Assembly: GCA_001303225.1 (NCBI GenBank)
Contig: LJNI01000005.1
Location: forward strand, 1-28,761
Length of the DNA stretch: 28,761 nt
Origin: a candidate division TA06 bacterium DG_78
Lineage (GTDB): Bacteria; Hydrothermota; Tepidihabitantia; SM23-42
Reading direction: 5' to 3'
Part shown: positions 17,990-25,208 of the stretch, one piece after another
Layout of the letters: every line of letters starts with the position of its first letter
Position numbering within the stretch: position 1 is the first letter of the stretch
Program-made: the position numbers and the translations under genes
The notes under the pieces: model-generated
What the model saw: the letters and a program-made list of their open reading frames with translations, nothing else
What the model was told of the DNA's origin: nothing
Database searches by the model: none

Positions 17990-18017
17990 TTGACACATAA
18001 AAAGAATTTGCTATAAT
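17990..18017 (+). promoter_or_regulatory. Promoter of the secreted-protein gene
   Basis: Perfect TTGACA (17990-17995), 16-base spacer, perfect TATAAT (18012-18017). The start ATG is 17 bases downstream, and the short leader holds a perfect AGGAGG (18025-18030). This gene therefore uses a conventional leader, unlike several neighbours. Confidence 0.85.
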
Positions 18018-18034
18018 TAAGTATAGGAGGATTT

Positions 18035-19045
18035 ATGAGAAAATACGCACTGTTGTTCTCGCTACTCTTTCTCATTCCGTTTCTTGCTCGTGGTGCCAAT
18101 GTTTATATTTGGAACTACGATCCACTCGACACCTTTTTTGATTCTGAAGCTGGTATGACGGTCAACTGTGCTTACGGATTAGAGCAAGCGCTTTCAGCTA
18201 ATGGTCACACCTTTACGACAGGGACGTCCCTGCCCACAACACTCAATGGCTATGCTGCTGTTTTTGTTACGCTTGGCTGGTATCGCTGTTGAGGGGATGT
18301 TTCTATTATTGCTTCGCTGGATCAGACGAAGCTTATAAACTTCTTAAATAGCGGTAAAGCAGTCTATATCGAAGGGTGTGATTTTGGTTATGACAACTGG
18401 TCAAGTTCACTGTATCAGATGTTCGGATGCACGTGGGCTGGTGACGGCGCACTACTCGGTAACGTACAAAATGTAACTGGCCAAGGTGGCTCACTCGGTG
18501 AAGGACTCAGTTATGATTATCTCTATAATCAAGGACCAGATTCTTATGTTGACTATATAAATGCAAACGGTGGGACGATACTCTTCAAATCACAGGACGC
18601 TCTTAATCGGGCGATTTCGTGTGATGGACCGAGTAATAACTATCGTGCCATCCATTCGACCTTTATCTTTGGTGCACTTCGTGATGGGAGTAAGAACAAA
18701 GATGAGTTGATGGCGACCTATATGGATTACGTGCTGAGTGCTCCTGGTGTGGCAGAAACAACACAGGATTACGTGAGAGACGTGATGCTTGGACCGAGCC
18801 CTTTCACACATACTACTAACCTGAGATTTACCTTGACTCAATCTTCCCACGTTACAATACGCATATATAACTCAGTTGGTCAGTTTGTCCGCGAGCTCAT
18901 TGATGCTCGTTTGAATCAAGGTTCTCACCAATTCCTGTGGAATGGTGATGATGATGTAGGCCAAAACCTAAGCAGTGGTACGTATATCGTACGGCTCGAA
19001 ATTAATGAGACGGTAATTAATCAGACAATTGTGCTCATGAAATAA
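18035..19045 (+). CDS. Secreted protein with C-terminal sorting-type domain and one in-frame TGA (codon 86)
   Basis: The reading frame opens at ATG 18035 with AGGAGG 4 bases upstream. A signal peptide (KYALLFSLLFLIPFLARGA) is followed by NVYIWNYDPLDTFFDSEAG. Codon 86 (18290-18292) is TGA, directly after Cys85, and the same frame then stays open to TAA at 19043-19045. Sequence on both sides is clearly one protein: GYAAVFVTLGWYRC before, then GDVSIIASLDQTKLINFLN and GKAVYIEGCDFGYDNW after. The last 80 residues are a FlgD/type IX-like sorting domain (VTIRIYNSVGQFVREL, FLWNGDDDVGQNLSSGTYIVRL). Explanations are a nonsense mutation, a sequencing error, or selenocysteine; a hairpin 18 bases after the TGA (18311-18332) has bacterial SECIS-like geometry. 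If TGA is a true stop, the gene is a pseudogene. Function is unknown; surface or secreted location is inferred. Confidence 0.75.
18311..18332 (+). other. Hairpin downstream of the in-frame TGA (SECIS-like candidate)
   Basis: GCTTCG pairs with CGAAGC and CTG pairs with CAG. This gives nine pairs with one bulged A (18326) and a GAT triloop starting with G at 18320. The loop is 27 bases after the TGA. Published bacterial SECIS models place a G-containing apical loop about 16-37 bases from the UGA. A chance hairpin inside coding sequence is possible. Confidence 0.35.
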
Positions 19046-19069
19046 CTCAGTAGTATTTTCAACCGAGGT

Positions 19070-19105
19070 ACAATATCCGACGCACCAGCGTCGGATATTG
19101 TTTTT
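19070..19105 (+). terminator. Strong intrinsic terminator
   Basis: A perfect 14-pair stem (ACAATATCCGACGC / GCGTCGGATATTGT) with loop ACCA, ending in a run of five T. It ends the secreted-protein transcript immediately before the MFS promoter. It is the only strong intrinsic terminator I found in the window. Confidence 0.93.
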
Positions 19106-19108
19106 GTG

Positions 19109-19136
19109 TTGACTTCTCGGCAAAGATAATTAAACT
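19109..19136 (+). promoter_or_regulatory. Promoter of the MFS gene
   Basis: TTGACT (19109-19114), 16-base spacer, TAAACT (19131-19136), which matches four of six -10 positions. The GTG start is 5 bases later, implying a leaderless or nearly leaderless message. Confidence 0.6.
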
Positions 19137-19141
19137 TCATT

Positions 19142-20392
19142 GTGTTCAATCTCTTAAAAAAGAGAGGGGTCCTTTTTTTGGGACTTTCTAATGCGGTCTC
19201 GCAACTGGGTGACAGACTCACCTACATGGTAATCATTACGTTAATTGGTATCGTATCTCCAGGCAATATTTTTGCGTTTAGTCAATTCGCTATCACCTTT
19301 ACTCTACCGATCATTATTCTTTCTCCATTTGCAGGTGTCCTGCTTGACCACAGCAATAAACAAATCATTATGTTTCGCTGCCACCTCCTACAGTCAATCC
19401 TCATTTTTTTGACACCAACGTTTATTGTGCTCACTAAGAGTACAGCTCCGATATGGGTATTGGTTGTACTCTTTTACTCTCTCGAGGTGTTTAACAATAC
19501 AGCAAAGAATAGTGTCATACCAGACTTAGTTGAATACGGTAATTTAGTGCCAGCGAATTCGATTATTATTACCCTGGCTAGGATTGCTACATTTATCGGA
19601 ATGGTTGGTGGTGGCGTTCTCATTGCTCGAGTTGGTTGGCGATTCGGTTTTTATATTGATGCCACGACTCACCTTATTGCTGGTTCACTCGCGCTCGGCA
19701 TGGGAGCTCGAATACTCTTTGACCCAGTAAAAAAACTGGAGTTCTCGATAACCAAACAGCTAGGAAAATCCCTCAATCTTTTTCTCAATGATTTAAAAGA
19801 ATTGGGAATCTTGTTGTCAAAAGACCGCATGGTTATATTTGTGATGATTTCTGTGTTTGTTCTTCCATTTGTCGCGGCAATTGCGCACACTGTTTTGATT
19901 TATCTTATTCAGCAGGAATTTGGTCTTGGCACAGCTGGTGTCGGCTGGCTCGGCGGTGTTATAGGTGGAGGTATGCTCGTAGGCGGTGTTTTGATGGGCT
20001 TTTTTGGGAAAAAAATAAGCCGTGCGAAAATAATCATTGGTAGTATCATCATTCTAGCAGCTCTCTTTTTGATTGGACCTGTCTTTGTGACGCCAATTTT
20101 TCTCTATACCATAGCTTTTGTTTCAGGGATAATGTTTTCTTTTATCGGTATTGCCCAGGATACAATCCTTCAAGAAGATGTTATGAGGGAAATAAGGGGG
20201 CGGATATTTGCAACAAAGGAATTTTTCATAAATGTAGCTTTTTTAACCAGTGCTATTGTGGTTGGCATAATATCAGGTGTTCTTGCGACCTATACGATTA
20301 TCCGCTTTATCGGAATCATTCTTCTTGTCATATTAGTCTTCGCTATATTTATCTATCGGTCTATACCATATGAAATACGATCTAAATTGTAG
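19142..20392 (+). CDS. MFS transporter
   Basis: A 416-residue integral membrane protein with about twelve hydrophobic segments. The motif A region between segments 2 and 3 is GVLLDHSNKQIIMF, the usual Asp plus basic-residue loop. The N-terminus SNAVSQLGDRLTYMVI resembles the branch of the major facilitator superfamily that contains drug and siderophore exporters such as EntS. The second half has the GGxxxGGxxxG-rich segment typical after the central loop (GWLGGVIGGGMLVGGVLMGFF). Substrate cannot be told. It starts with GTG and has no ribosome binding site, matching the leaderless promoter. It is followed by the first antiporter, which has its own promoter. Confidence 0.88.
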   Translation: MFNLLKKRGVLFLGLSNAVSQLGDRLTYMVIITLIGIVSPGNIFAFSQFAITFTLPIIILSPFAGVLLDHSNKQIIMFRCHLLQSILIFLTPTFIVLTKSTAPIWVLVVLFYSLEVFNNTAKNSVIPDLVEYGNLVPANSIIITLARIATFIGMVGGGVLIARVGWRFGFYIDATTHLIAGSLALGMGARILFDPVKKLEFSITKQLGKSLNLFLNDLKELGILLSKDRMVIFVMISVFVLPFVAAIAHTVLIYLIQQEFGLGTAGVGWLGGVIGGGMLVGGVLMGFFGKKISRAKIIIGSIIILAALFLIGPVFVTPIFLYTIAFVSGIMFSFIGIAQDTILQEDVMREIRGRIFATKEFFINVAFLTSAIVVGIISGVLATYTIIRFIGIILLVILVFAIFIYRSIPYEIRSKL

Positions 20393-20403
20393 ATAGATTA
20401 TGC

Positions 20404-20431
20404 TTGACTTAAGAAGAGAGAATTATATACT
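20404..20431 (+). promoter_or_regulatory. Promoter of the first antiporter gene
   Basis: TTGACT (20404-20409), 16-base spacer, TATACT (20426-20431). The ATG is 18 bases downstream with no Shine-Dalgarno sequence in between, so the leader is about 12 bases. Confidence 0.75.
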
Positions 20432-20449
20432 TGTAAAACATTATTTCGT

Positions 20450-21667
20450 ATGCAACCACTGATAACAGTTGGAATAATCATTTTAATTGGGTTTATCTTT
20501 GGTGAAATCGCCAACAAAATCAGATTACCTAAAGTCACCGGTTATATTTGTGCTGGGATTCTTTTGAATCCTGGTCTATTTAACATTATTCCTCAAGATT
20601 TTGTAATCCATACGGATCTCGTTACGAATATAGCGCTCTCATTTATTACTTTTTCTGTAGGTGGCACATTATTCTATTCTCACATTAAACGAATGGGTAA
20701 AGGAATAAGCTACATAACAATATGTGAAGCAGAGTGCGCGTTCTTAATAGTAATTTTGGGATTTCTGTTATTATCACCGGTCTTCATCCATTTCCCTGGC
20801 GCTTCGTGGCTCACTACATTCATTCCGATAAGCATACTGGTTGGTTCTCTTGCGTCACCCACTGATCCTACTGCCACGTTGGCAGTCGTTCATGAATATA
20901 AAGCAAAGGGAGATGTTACTTCAACAATAATGGGTGTTGCTGCATTTGATGATGCATTAGGTATAATAAATTATAGTTTCGCATTCACTATAGCAGGCGT
21001 CTTGATACTTCACAAAAATTTTAGTGTACATTCTTCATTATTACAACCCTTTATTATCATCTTTGGATCAATATTTGTAGGTTGTATGTTTGGTGTTGTG
21101 TTAAATTGGGTAACAATGATTACTAAAAAAGAAACTGAGGGGACCTTGATTGTAGTGATATTTGGATTTCTATCACTCTGTTTTGGCGTTGCGAAAGTGC
21201 TTGGAGTTGATGCATTATTGACCACCATGGTGATGGGTATAGTGGTGGTTAATTTTAATCCCTTACGCGCGAAAATATTTAAAGTTTTGGAACGATACAC
21301 AGAGGAATTAATATTTATTTTATTTTTTACACTGAGTGGTATGCATCTAAAATTTTCTGTCTTGGCGAATTTTTATATACTTGTTTTCTTCTTTGTTGTA
21401 CTAAGAACCATCGGAAAATTTTTAGGAGTAATTATCGGCTCTCATATTTCGAAAACATCAAGAAAAATAAGAAAATATACAACAGGTGGTTTGATTCCAC
21501 AGGGTGGTATTGTGGTTGGTCTCGCCTTGCTCATTAAACAGAACCCTGCCTTTGATACTATTGCAGATATTATTATAGGTATCATCATCGGCGCAACAAT
21601 TATCCATGAGCTCATAGGACCTATTTCTGCAAGATTATCCCTTAAAAAAGCAGGTGATATAAAGTGA
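20450..21667 (+). CDS. Cation:proton antiporter, CPA family (paralog A)
   Basis: A 405-residue membrane protein with about 12 hydrophobic segments that probably exchanges Na+ or K+ for protons. The crossing-helix motif is SPTDPTATLAVV (T138-D139-P140) and the ion-binding pair is D167-D168 in AAFDDALGI. The double Asp points to the electrogenic CPA2-like type. The C-terminal signature is GLIPQGGIVVGLALL and HELIGP. N-terminal repeats such as IRLPKVTGYICAGILLNP align with the three paralogs downstream, but those have TAPA where this has TDPT. The conserved tail LKKAGDIK is shared by all four. It precedes the CBS gene by 191 bases with an independent promoter between them. Confidence 0.88.
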   Translation: MQPLITVGIIILIGFIFGEIANKIRLPKVTGYICAGILLNPGLFNIIPQDFVIHTDLVTNIALSFITFSVGGTLFYSHIKRMGKGISYITICEAECAFLIVILGFLLLSPVFIHFPGASWLTTFIPISILVGSLASPTDPTATLAVVHEYKAKGDVTSTIMGVAAFDDALGIINYSFAFTIAGVLILHKNFSVHSSLLQPFIIIFGSIFVGCMFGVVLNWVTMITKKETEGTLIVVIFGFLSLCFGVAKVLGVDALLTTMVMGIVVVNFNPLRAKIFKVLERYTEELIFILFFTLSGMHLKFSVLANFYILVFFFVVLRTIGKFLGVIIGSHISKTSRKIRKYTTGGLIPQGGIVVGLALLIKQNPAFDTIADIIIGIIIGATIIHELIGPISARLSLKKAGDIK

Positions 21668-21809
21668 GGGAACAAATTATCTCAGATTAATTATCCTTAT
21701 AGAATTTATTTCACCGACCCCTCTGCGAGAATTATAGTATCGTTCTTCTTTATTAAACCTATCCCTTTAGAGTTTTTCAGTAATGTTTCGGCTAAAATTT
21801 AATAGCCTA

Positions 21810-21837
21810 TTGACAATCATAGTTTTCCGGGTATGTT
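21810..21837 (+). promoter_or_regulatory. Promoter of the CBS/antiporter B operon
   Basis: Perfect TTGACA (21810-21815), 16-base spacer, TATGTT (21832-21837). The first ATG after it (21843, 5 bases on) opens a nine-codon frame. The CBS gene ATG (21859) follows with an AAGGG 6 bases upstream. Confidence 0.65.
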
Positions 21838-21842
21838 CAATT

Positions 21843-21872
21843 ATGAAAAGGGTGCTTCATGAAACACGTTAA
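21843..21872 (+). CDS. Possible leaderless nine-codon upstream peptide
   Basis: ATG 21843 lies 5 bases after the -10 box in the leaderless position and encodes MKRVLHETR before TAA. It overlaps the start of the CBS gene in another frame. It could be a leader peptide that couples translation, or the chance product of an ATG in the leader. It is too short to judge by sequence. Confidence 0.25.
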   Translation: MKRVLHETR

Positions 21873-22329
21873 AGATGTGATGTTCAGACAAGTAATAACA
21901 GTGCATAGACATACGACTTTGAGACAATTACTTAGCAAATTTGCAGAATTCCATACGTTCCCTATAGTTCCAGTGGTTGAAAGAGATAACATTTTGGTGG
22001 GTATCATTACTCTTAAAAATTTATTAGATCTGTTGAAACCAGCAGAACCTGAAATACTTAAAACGATACCATTCTTAGATGAAAAACCCATTGAGATATC
22101 AAGTGTAGAACTTTCACCAGAAATGGGTCATCTCGTTGTCGTAGATGATATTATGGAAAATAAGTTTTTTGCAATTCAAGAGGATATGTCTATTGAAGAA
22201 GCACTGAGGTTGATGAGACTGCATAATAAAGAGCAACTTCCGGTCATAAATAAAGATAAAAAATTCACTGGTGTTATTGGTATATTCGATATTGTAACCC
22301 ACCTTTTCAGTGGGAAAGGAATTTTTTAA
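21859..22329 (+). CDS. Tandem CBS-domain protein
   Basis: A 156-residue soluble protein with two CBS domains, a Bateman module that usually binds adenine nucleotides or similar ligands. CBS1 is about residues 1-58 (KDVMFRQVITVHRHTTLRQL), CBS2 about 94-155 (VVDDIMENKFFAIQED, SIEEALRLMRLHN). Between them is a 35-residue linker ending in LSPEMGHLVV (85-94), which is also present in the second CBS protein of the window. It is followed 3 bases later by antiporter B, so the pair is one operon and the CBS module probably gates that antiporter. AAGGG at 21848-21852 could serve as its ribosome binding site. Confidence 0.88.
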   Translation: MKHVKDVMFRQVITVHRHTTLRQLLSKFAEFHTFPIVPVVERDNILVGIITLKNLLDLLKPAEPEILKTIPFLDEKPIEISSVELSPEMGHLVVVDDIMENKFFAIQEDMSIEEALRLMRLHNKEQLPVINKDKKFTGVIGIFDIVTHLFSGKGIF

Positions 22330-22332
22330 GAA

Positions 22333-23544
22333 ATGTTCAACACCATTCTTAGTCTCGGTACTGTATTGATCATCGGACTATTCGGTGCTAGAATTTTTAG
22401 CAAGATTAGTCTTCCTTCGGTGACTGCTTATATAGTATTCGGAATTATTCTAGGCCCCTATGTACTAAATTTTGTTTCTCCAGATATGCTCCGATCATCA
22501 GCACTGATTTCAACTATTGCATTAAGCTTGGTTGCATTTAGTCTTGGCCAAAATTTCACGATTTCGAAATTGCATAATATTGGAAAATCCATATTTGCGA
22601 TATCGATTGGTGAAGTCTTAGGTTCTTTTATTTTGGTTTCGCTCGCAGTATTTTTAATCGCAAGACAGTCATTATCAATAGCTCTTATTCTCGGCGCAAT
22701 TGCACCAGCAACAGCACCTGCAGCCGTCGTGATGGTTACACGAGAATATAGAGCAAGAGGGCGATTCACAGATACGCTCTTAGGTGTGGTGGCGATCGAT
22801 GATGCCTGGAGCATTATGCTTTTTGCATTCTGCATCGCTATTGCAAAGAGTCTCACTGGAGCACATACCGGAATATTTGCTACTATCTTTTCTGATATAA
22901 TCCATGGATTTTGGGAAGTTTTGGGTGGTTTAGCACTCGGGGTCATAATAGGTTTCATATTTTCATATTTTCTAAAGTACATTAATACATTACCACATCT
23001 TTTAATATATATTTTAGGGCTAATATTTATCAATACAGGGGCATCTATTTTACTCAATGTTTCTTTACTTTTGGCAAATATGGCACTGGGTGCTACTGTG
23101 GCAAATAAAGTGAAGATGAGTGAGAATATTTTCGATGTTCTCAGGGGATTCGATCCCCCAATATATTTACTCTTTTTTATACTTGCCGGTGCGAATCTTG
23201 AAATCCCGAGTATATACTCACTTAGTATTCTTGGGATACTATATGTCTTAACAAGACTCCCGGGCGAAATGCTGGGTGCATTTATTGGCGCGCATATTGC
23301 AAAGGCGGATAAGAACATCAAGAAATATTTGGGACTGGGGCTTGCACCGCAAGCAGGTGTCGCAATAGGACTTGCATTATTAACTAAGAGCTACTTCCCT
23401 GGTGCTATTGGAGACAAGATTCTTTCAACAATTATTGTTACTACAATTATCTATGAACTCATTGGGCCATTTCTCGTAAGGATAGCACTCAAAAAAGCCG
23501 GGGAAATTGATAAATTACCACACGACTACAGGAAGGTTCAGTAA
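22333..23544 (+). CDS. Cation:proton antiporter, CPA family (paralog B)
   Basis: A 403-residue membrane protein of about 12 segments. The crossing-helix motif is APATAPAAVVMV (TAPA 127-130), and the ion pair is D156-D157 (VAIDDAWSI). The late signature is GLAPQAGVAIGLALL and YELIGP. It is closer to paralogs C and D than to A: all three share REYRARG-type loops, the DDAW motif and TAPA. The CBS gene is immediately upstream (3-base gap), with an AAAGGA inside its end as ribosome binding site. No terminator is visible after it; 42 bases downstream is the next promoter. Confidence 0.88.
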   Translation: MFNTILSLGTVLIIGLFGARIFSKISLPSVTAYIVFGIILGPYVLNFVSPDMLRSSALISTIALSLVAFSLGQNFTISKLHNIGKSIFAISIGEVLGSFILVSLAVFLIARQSLSIALILGAIAPATAPAAVVMVTREYRARGRFTDTLLGVVAIDDAWSIMLFAFCIAIAKSLTGAHTGIFATIFSDIIHGFWEVLGGLALGVIIGFIFSYFLKYINTLPHLLIYILGLIFINTGASILLNVSLLLANMALGATVANKVKMSENIFDVLRGFDPPIYLLFFILAGANLEIPSIYSLSILGILYVLTRLPGEMLGAFIGAHIAKADKNIKKYLGLGLAPQAGVAIGLALLTKSYFPGAIGDKILSTIIVTTIIYELIGPFLVRIALKKAGEIDKLPHDYRKVQ

Positions 23545-23585
23545 CCCTCTTCAGAAGACATATATAGATAATTAATCTGCATATC

Positions 23586-23613
23586 TTGACATATGCGAGG
23601 GGTTAGATATACT
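23586..23613 (+). promoter_or_regulatory. Promoter upstream of the tRNA-Pro leader
   Basis: Perfect TTGACA (23586-23591), 16-base spacer, TATACT (23608-23613). A second TATACT lies at 23618-23623 without a matching -35. The tRNA is about 180 bases downstream, so this promoter would make a long leader or a separate small RNA. Confidence 0.7.
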
Positions 23614-23683
23614 CTGCTATACTCGTCCACAGTTTATAGTTCGGGATACGGAATGTTCAATAAGGTTGCCCTGACTTTTTTTC

Positions 23684-23704
23684 GATACGATTTTTTTTCG
23701 TATC
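23684..23704 (+). other. Hairpin with an all-T loop in the tRNA-Pro leader
   Basis: GATACGA and TCGTATC form seven perfect pairs around a loop of seven T. An alternative pairing of TTCGAT (23681-23686) with ATCGAA (23710-23715) would exclude it. No T run follows, so it is not a typical terminator. It may be part of a structured leader RNA. Confidence 0.4.
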
Positions 23705-23762
23705 TAGGGATCGAATGAAAAAATCAACATCCCATCGCGTTGTCGGGAAAAGCCAGGACGCT

Positions 23763-23799
23763 GAATTTTTAGCCTAAATTCGAAATTTAGTAAAAATTC
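23763..23799 (+). other. Long hairpin abutting tRNA-Pro
   Basis: GAATTTTTA (23763-23771) pairs perfectly with TAAAAATTC (23791-23799). Inside it, CTAAATT pairs with AATTTAG around a CGA loop, with only a two-base GC bulge. The structure ends one base before the mature tRNA. It could guide 5' processing or be a mobile palindromic repeat. Confidence 0.6.
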
Positions 23800-23800
23800 G

Positions 23801-23874
23801 CGGGGCGTGGCGCAGTGGATTAGCGCGCCAGCTTGGGGTGCTGGAGGTCGTCGGTTCAAATCCGATCGCCCCGA
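23801..23874 (+). tRNA. tRNA-Pro (anticodon GGG)
   Basis: Acceptor CGGGGCG pairs with CGCCCCG. The D arm is GCGC/GCGC, the anticodon stem CCAGC/GCTGG closes TTGGGGT (anticodon GGG), and the T arm is GTCGG/TTCAAAT/CCGAT. The discriminator is A and CCA is not encoded. It lies between the two antiporter operons, which converge on it. Confidence 0.95.
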
Positions 23875-23936
23875 TTTACCCCCACACCTATTTATTGGTA
23901 TAAGGAAATCCGAAATTCTCACTGGTACAATAAACT

Positions 23937-24013
23937 GAAGTTAAGAACTTATGAAGATATGAGGTTGTGATATCTTAACTGTATACTTCTAAACCTCTCA
24001 ACTTCGTAGGTTC
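23937..24013. repeat. Two facing arrays of 8-bp repeats
   Basis: 23937-23968 is four units of 8 (GAAGTTAA, GAACTTAT, GAAGATAT, GAGGTTGT). 23982-24013 is four units of 8 in the other orientation (TATACTTC, TAAACCTC, TCAACTTC, GTAGGTTC). A 13-base spacer separates them. The two arrays are imperfect reverse complements and could fold on each other. They lie between tRNA-Pro and the 3' end of antiporter C. No T tract is present, so a terminator role is unproven. Confidence 0.6.
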
Positions 24014-24032
24014 CATTTTCCGTAGGATGTAA

Positions 24033-25208
24033 TCAGATCTCGCCTGCTTTTTGCAAACCGTATTTAGCACACAATGGTCCAATCAATTCATAAATAACAG
24101 TAGTTGCAGTAATGGTGGTGAATATAAATTCACCATATTTTGGATATAATTCCTTTGCAATGAGCGCGACCCCCAGGGCTACTCCAGCTTGAGGAACAAG
24201 TCCCCATGCTAAATACTGACCGATATTTTTTTCGGCATGGCTTAATGCAGCACCCAATTTGACACCAATGAATTTTCCGATAACTCTGAAAATAATATAG
24301 AGGATACCCACTAACCCAATACGCGGTATCATGCTGATTTCAAGATTCGCTCCGACGAGCACAAAGAAACTCAAGAAAAGCACTGGGTCGACTCTGCCGA
24401 GCGTATCGAAAAAAATGGTTCTCTCTTTTGATATATTAGCGATTATTAATCCTAATGCCATATTTGTTAATAAGGGCGATACGTGAAATGTGATAGATAA
24501 ACCAACTGATAAGAGGATAAAACCTGCAGTTACCGTTAATAACTCATCTTTCGTCGTGACAAATCGTGCGATGAAATGGAGAGCCAAACCTACCAAGCCA
24601 CCGAGAACTACAGCCGCGATAATTTCTAAAAAAGCTTCCAGAATAACACCTGCTGTAAAAAAACCGACAGAGATGGCACTTGCAATGGTAATAGCAAATG
24701 CAGAGAAAATAAGACACCATGCATCGTCGAGCGCAACAACTCTCAAGAGCATATTGGTCACAGGACCACGTGCCCGAAATTCTCTGATAATCATTACTGT
24801 AGCAGCTGGTGCTGTTGCCGAGGCAGCAGCACCCAAAACGAATGCTGGGTGGATCGGCAGGTGATTCAAAATCAAATAGAGTATCATTATTACTGTAACG
24901 ATGGCCCACGCAAAACCTGCTTCTAACACAGAAATCCAGATGACTGGTTTCCCTGCTGCTTTGAGGTCTTTAAGTGTGAAATGTGTACCGAGCATGAAGG
25001 CGATGATGCCCAAAACAAAGTTTGAGATGAAATCAGATGCATTGATTAACTGTACTGGGATAAAATTGAGCAGCCGAGGTCCAATAAGAATGCCGATTAA
25101 GAGATAGGCAGTTACCGCAGGAAAATTTATTTTGTGCAGTATTTTCGCGCCTGCATACCCCGCCACGACAATTATTGCTAAGCCGAGAATACTATTCTGT
25201 AGCAGCAA
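24033..25208 (-). CDS. Cation:proton antiporter, CPA family (paralog C)
   Basis: A 391-residue membrane protein, about 12 segments. The crossing-helix motif is ASATAPAATVMI (TAPA 132-135) and the ion pair is D161-D162 (VALDDAWCL). The end signature is GLVPQAGVALGVALI and YELIGP, with tail LQKAGEI. It is most similar to paralog D, with shared runs such as GAAASATAPAATV and DDAWCLIF; the two look like a local tandem duplication. The likely start is TTG 25208, which overlaps the end of paralog D by 17 bases and has only a weak AGG upstream, so expression depends on coupling to D. The exact start is uncertain. Confidence 0.87.
   Translation of the reverse strand: MLLQNSILGLAIIVVAGYAGAKILHKINFPAVTAYLLIGILIGPRLLNFIPVQLINASDFISNFVLGIIAFMLGTHFTLKDLKAAGKPVIWISVLEAGFAWAIVTVIMILYLILNHLPIHPAFVLGAAASATAPAATVMIIREFRARGPVTNMLLRVVALDDAWCLIFSAFAITIASAISVGFFTAGVILEAFLEIIAAVVLGGLVGLALHFIARFVTTKDELLTVTAGFILLSVGLSITFHVSPLLTNMALGLIIANISKERTIFFDTLGRVDPVLFLSFFVLVGANLEISMIPRIGLVGILYIIFRVIGKFIGVKLGAALSHAEKNIGQYLAWGLVPQAGVALGVALIAKELYPKYGEFIFTTITATTVIYELIGPLCAKYGLQKAGEI

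Noticed and set aside
18290..18292. TGA read as Trp or Gly by an altered genetic code
   Set aside because: TGA ends rmlA (2808-2810), the CcdA gene (5606-5608), antiporter A (21665-21667) and the reverse CBS gene, so it is a normal stop here; only local recoding or mutation remains.
22458..23321. Reverse-strand open frame of 287 codons
   Set aside because: It is the shadow of antiporter B; the translation is Ile/Ser/Ala-rich without motifs, and the forward frame has strong family signatures.
23704..23922. Reverse-strand open frame of 72 codons containing RSDLNRRPPAPQAGALIHCATP
   Set aside because: It is antisense to tRNA-Pro; this peptide pattern is a well-known false product of translating that tRNA.
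23937..24013. CRISPR array
   Set aside because: Units are 8 bases with no spacers, degenerate and inverted; no cas genes are present.
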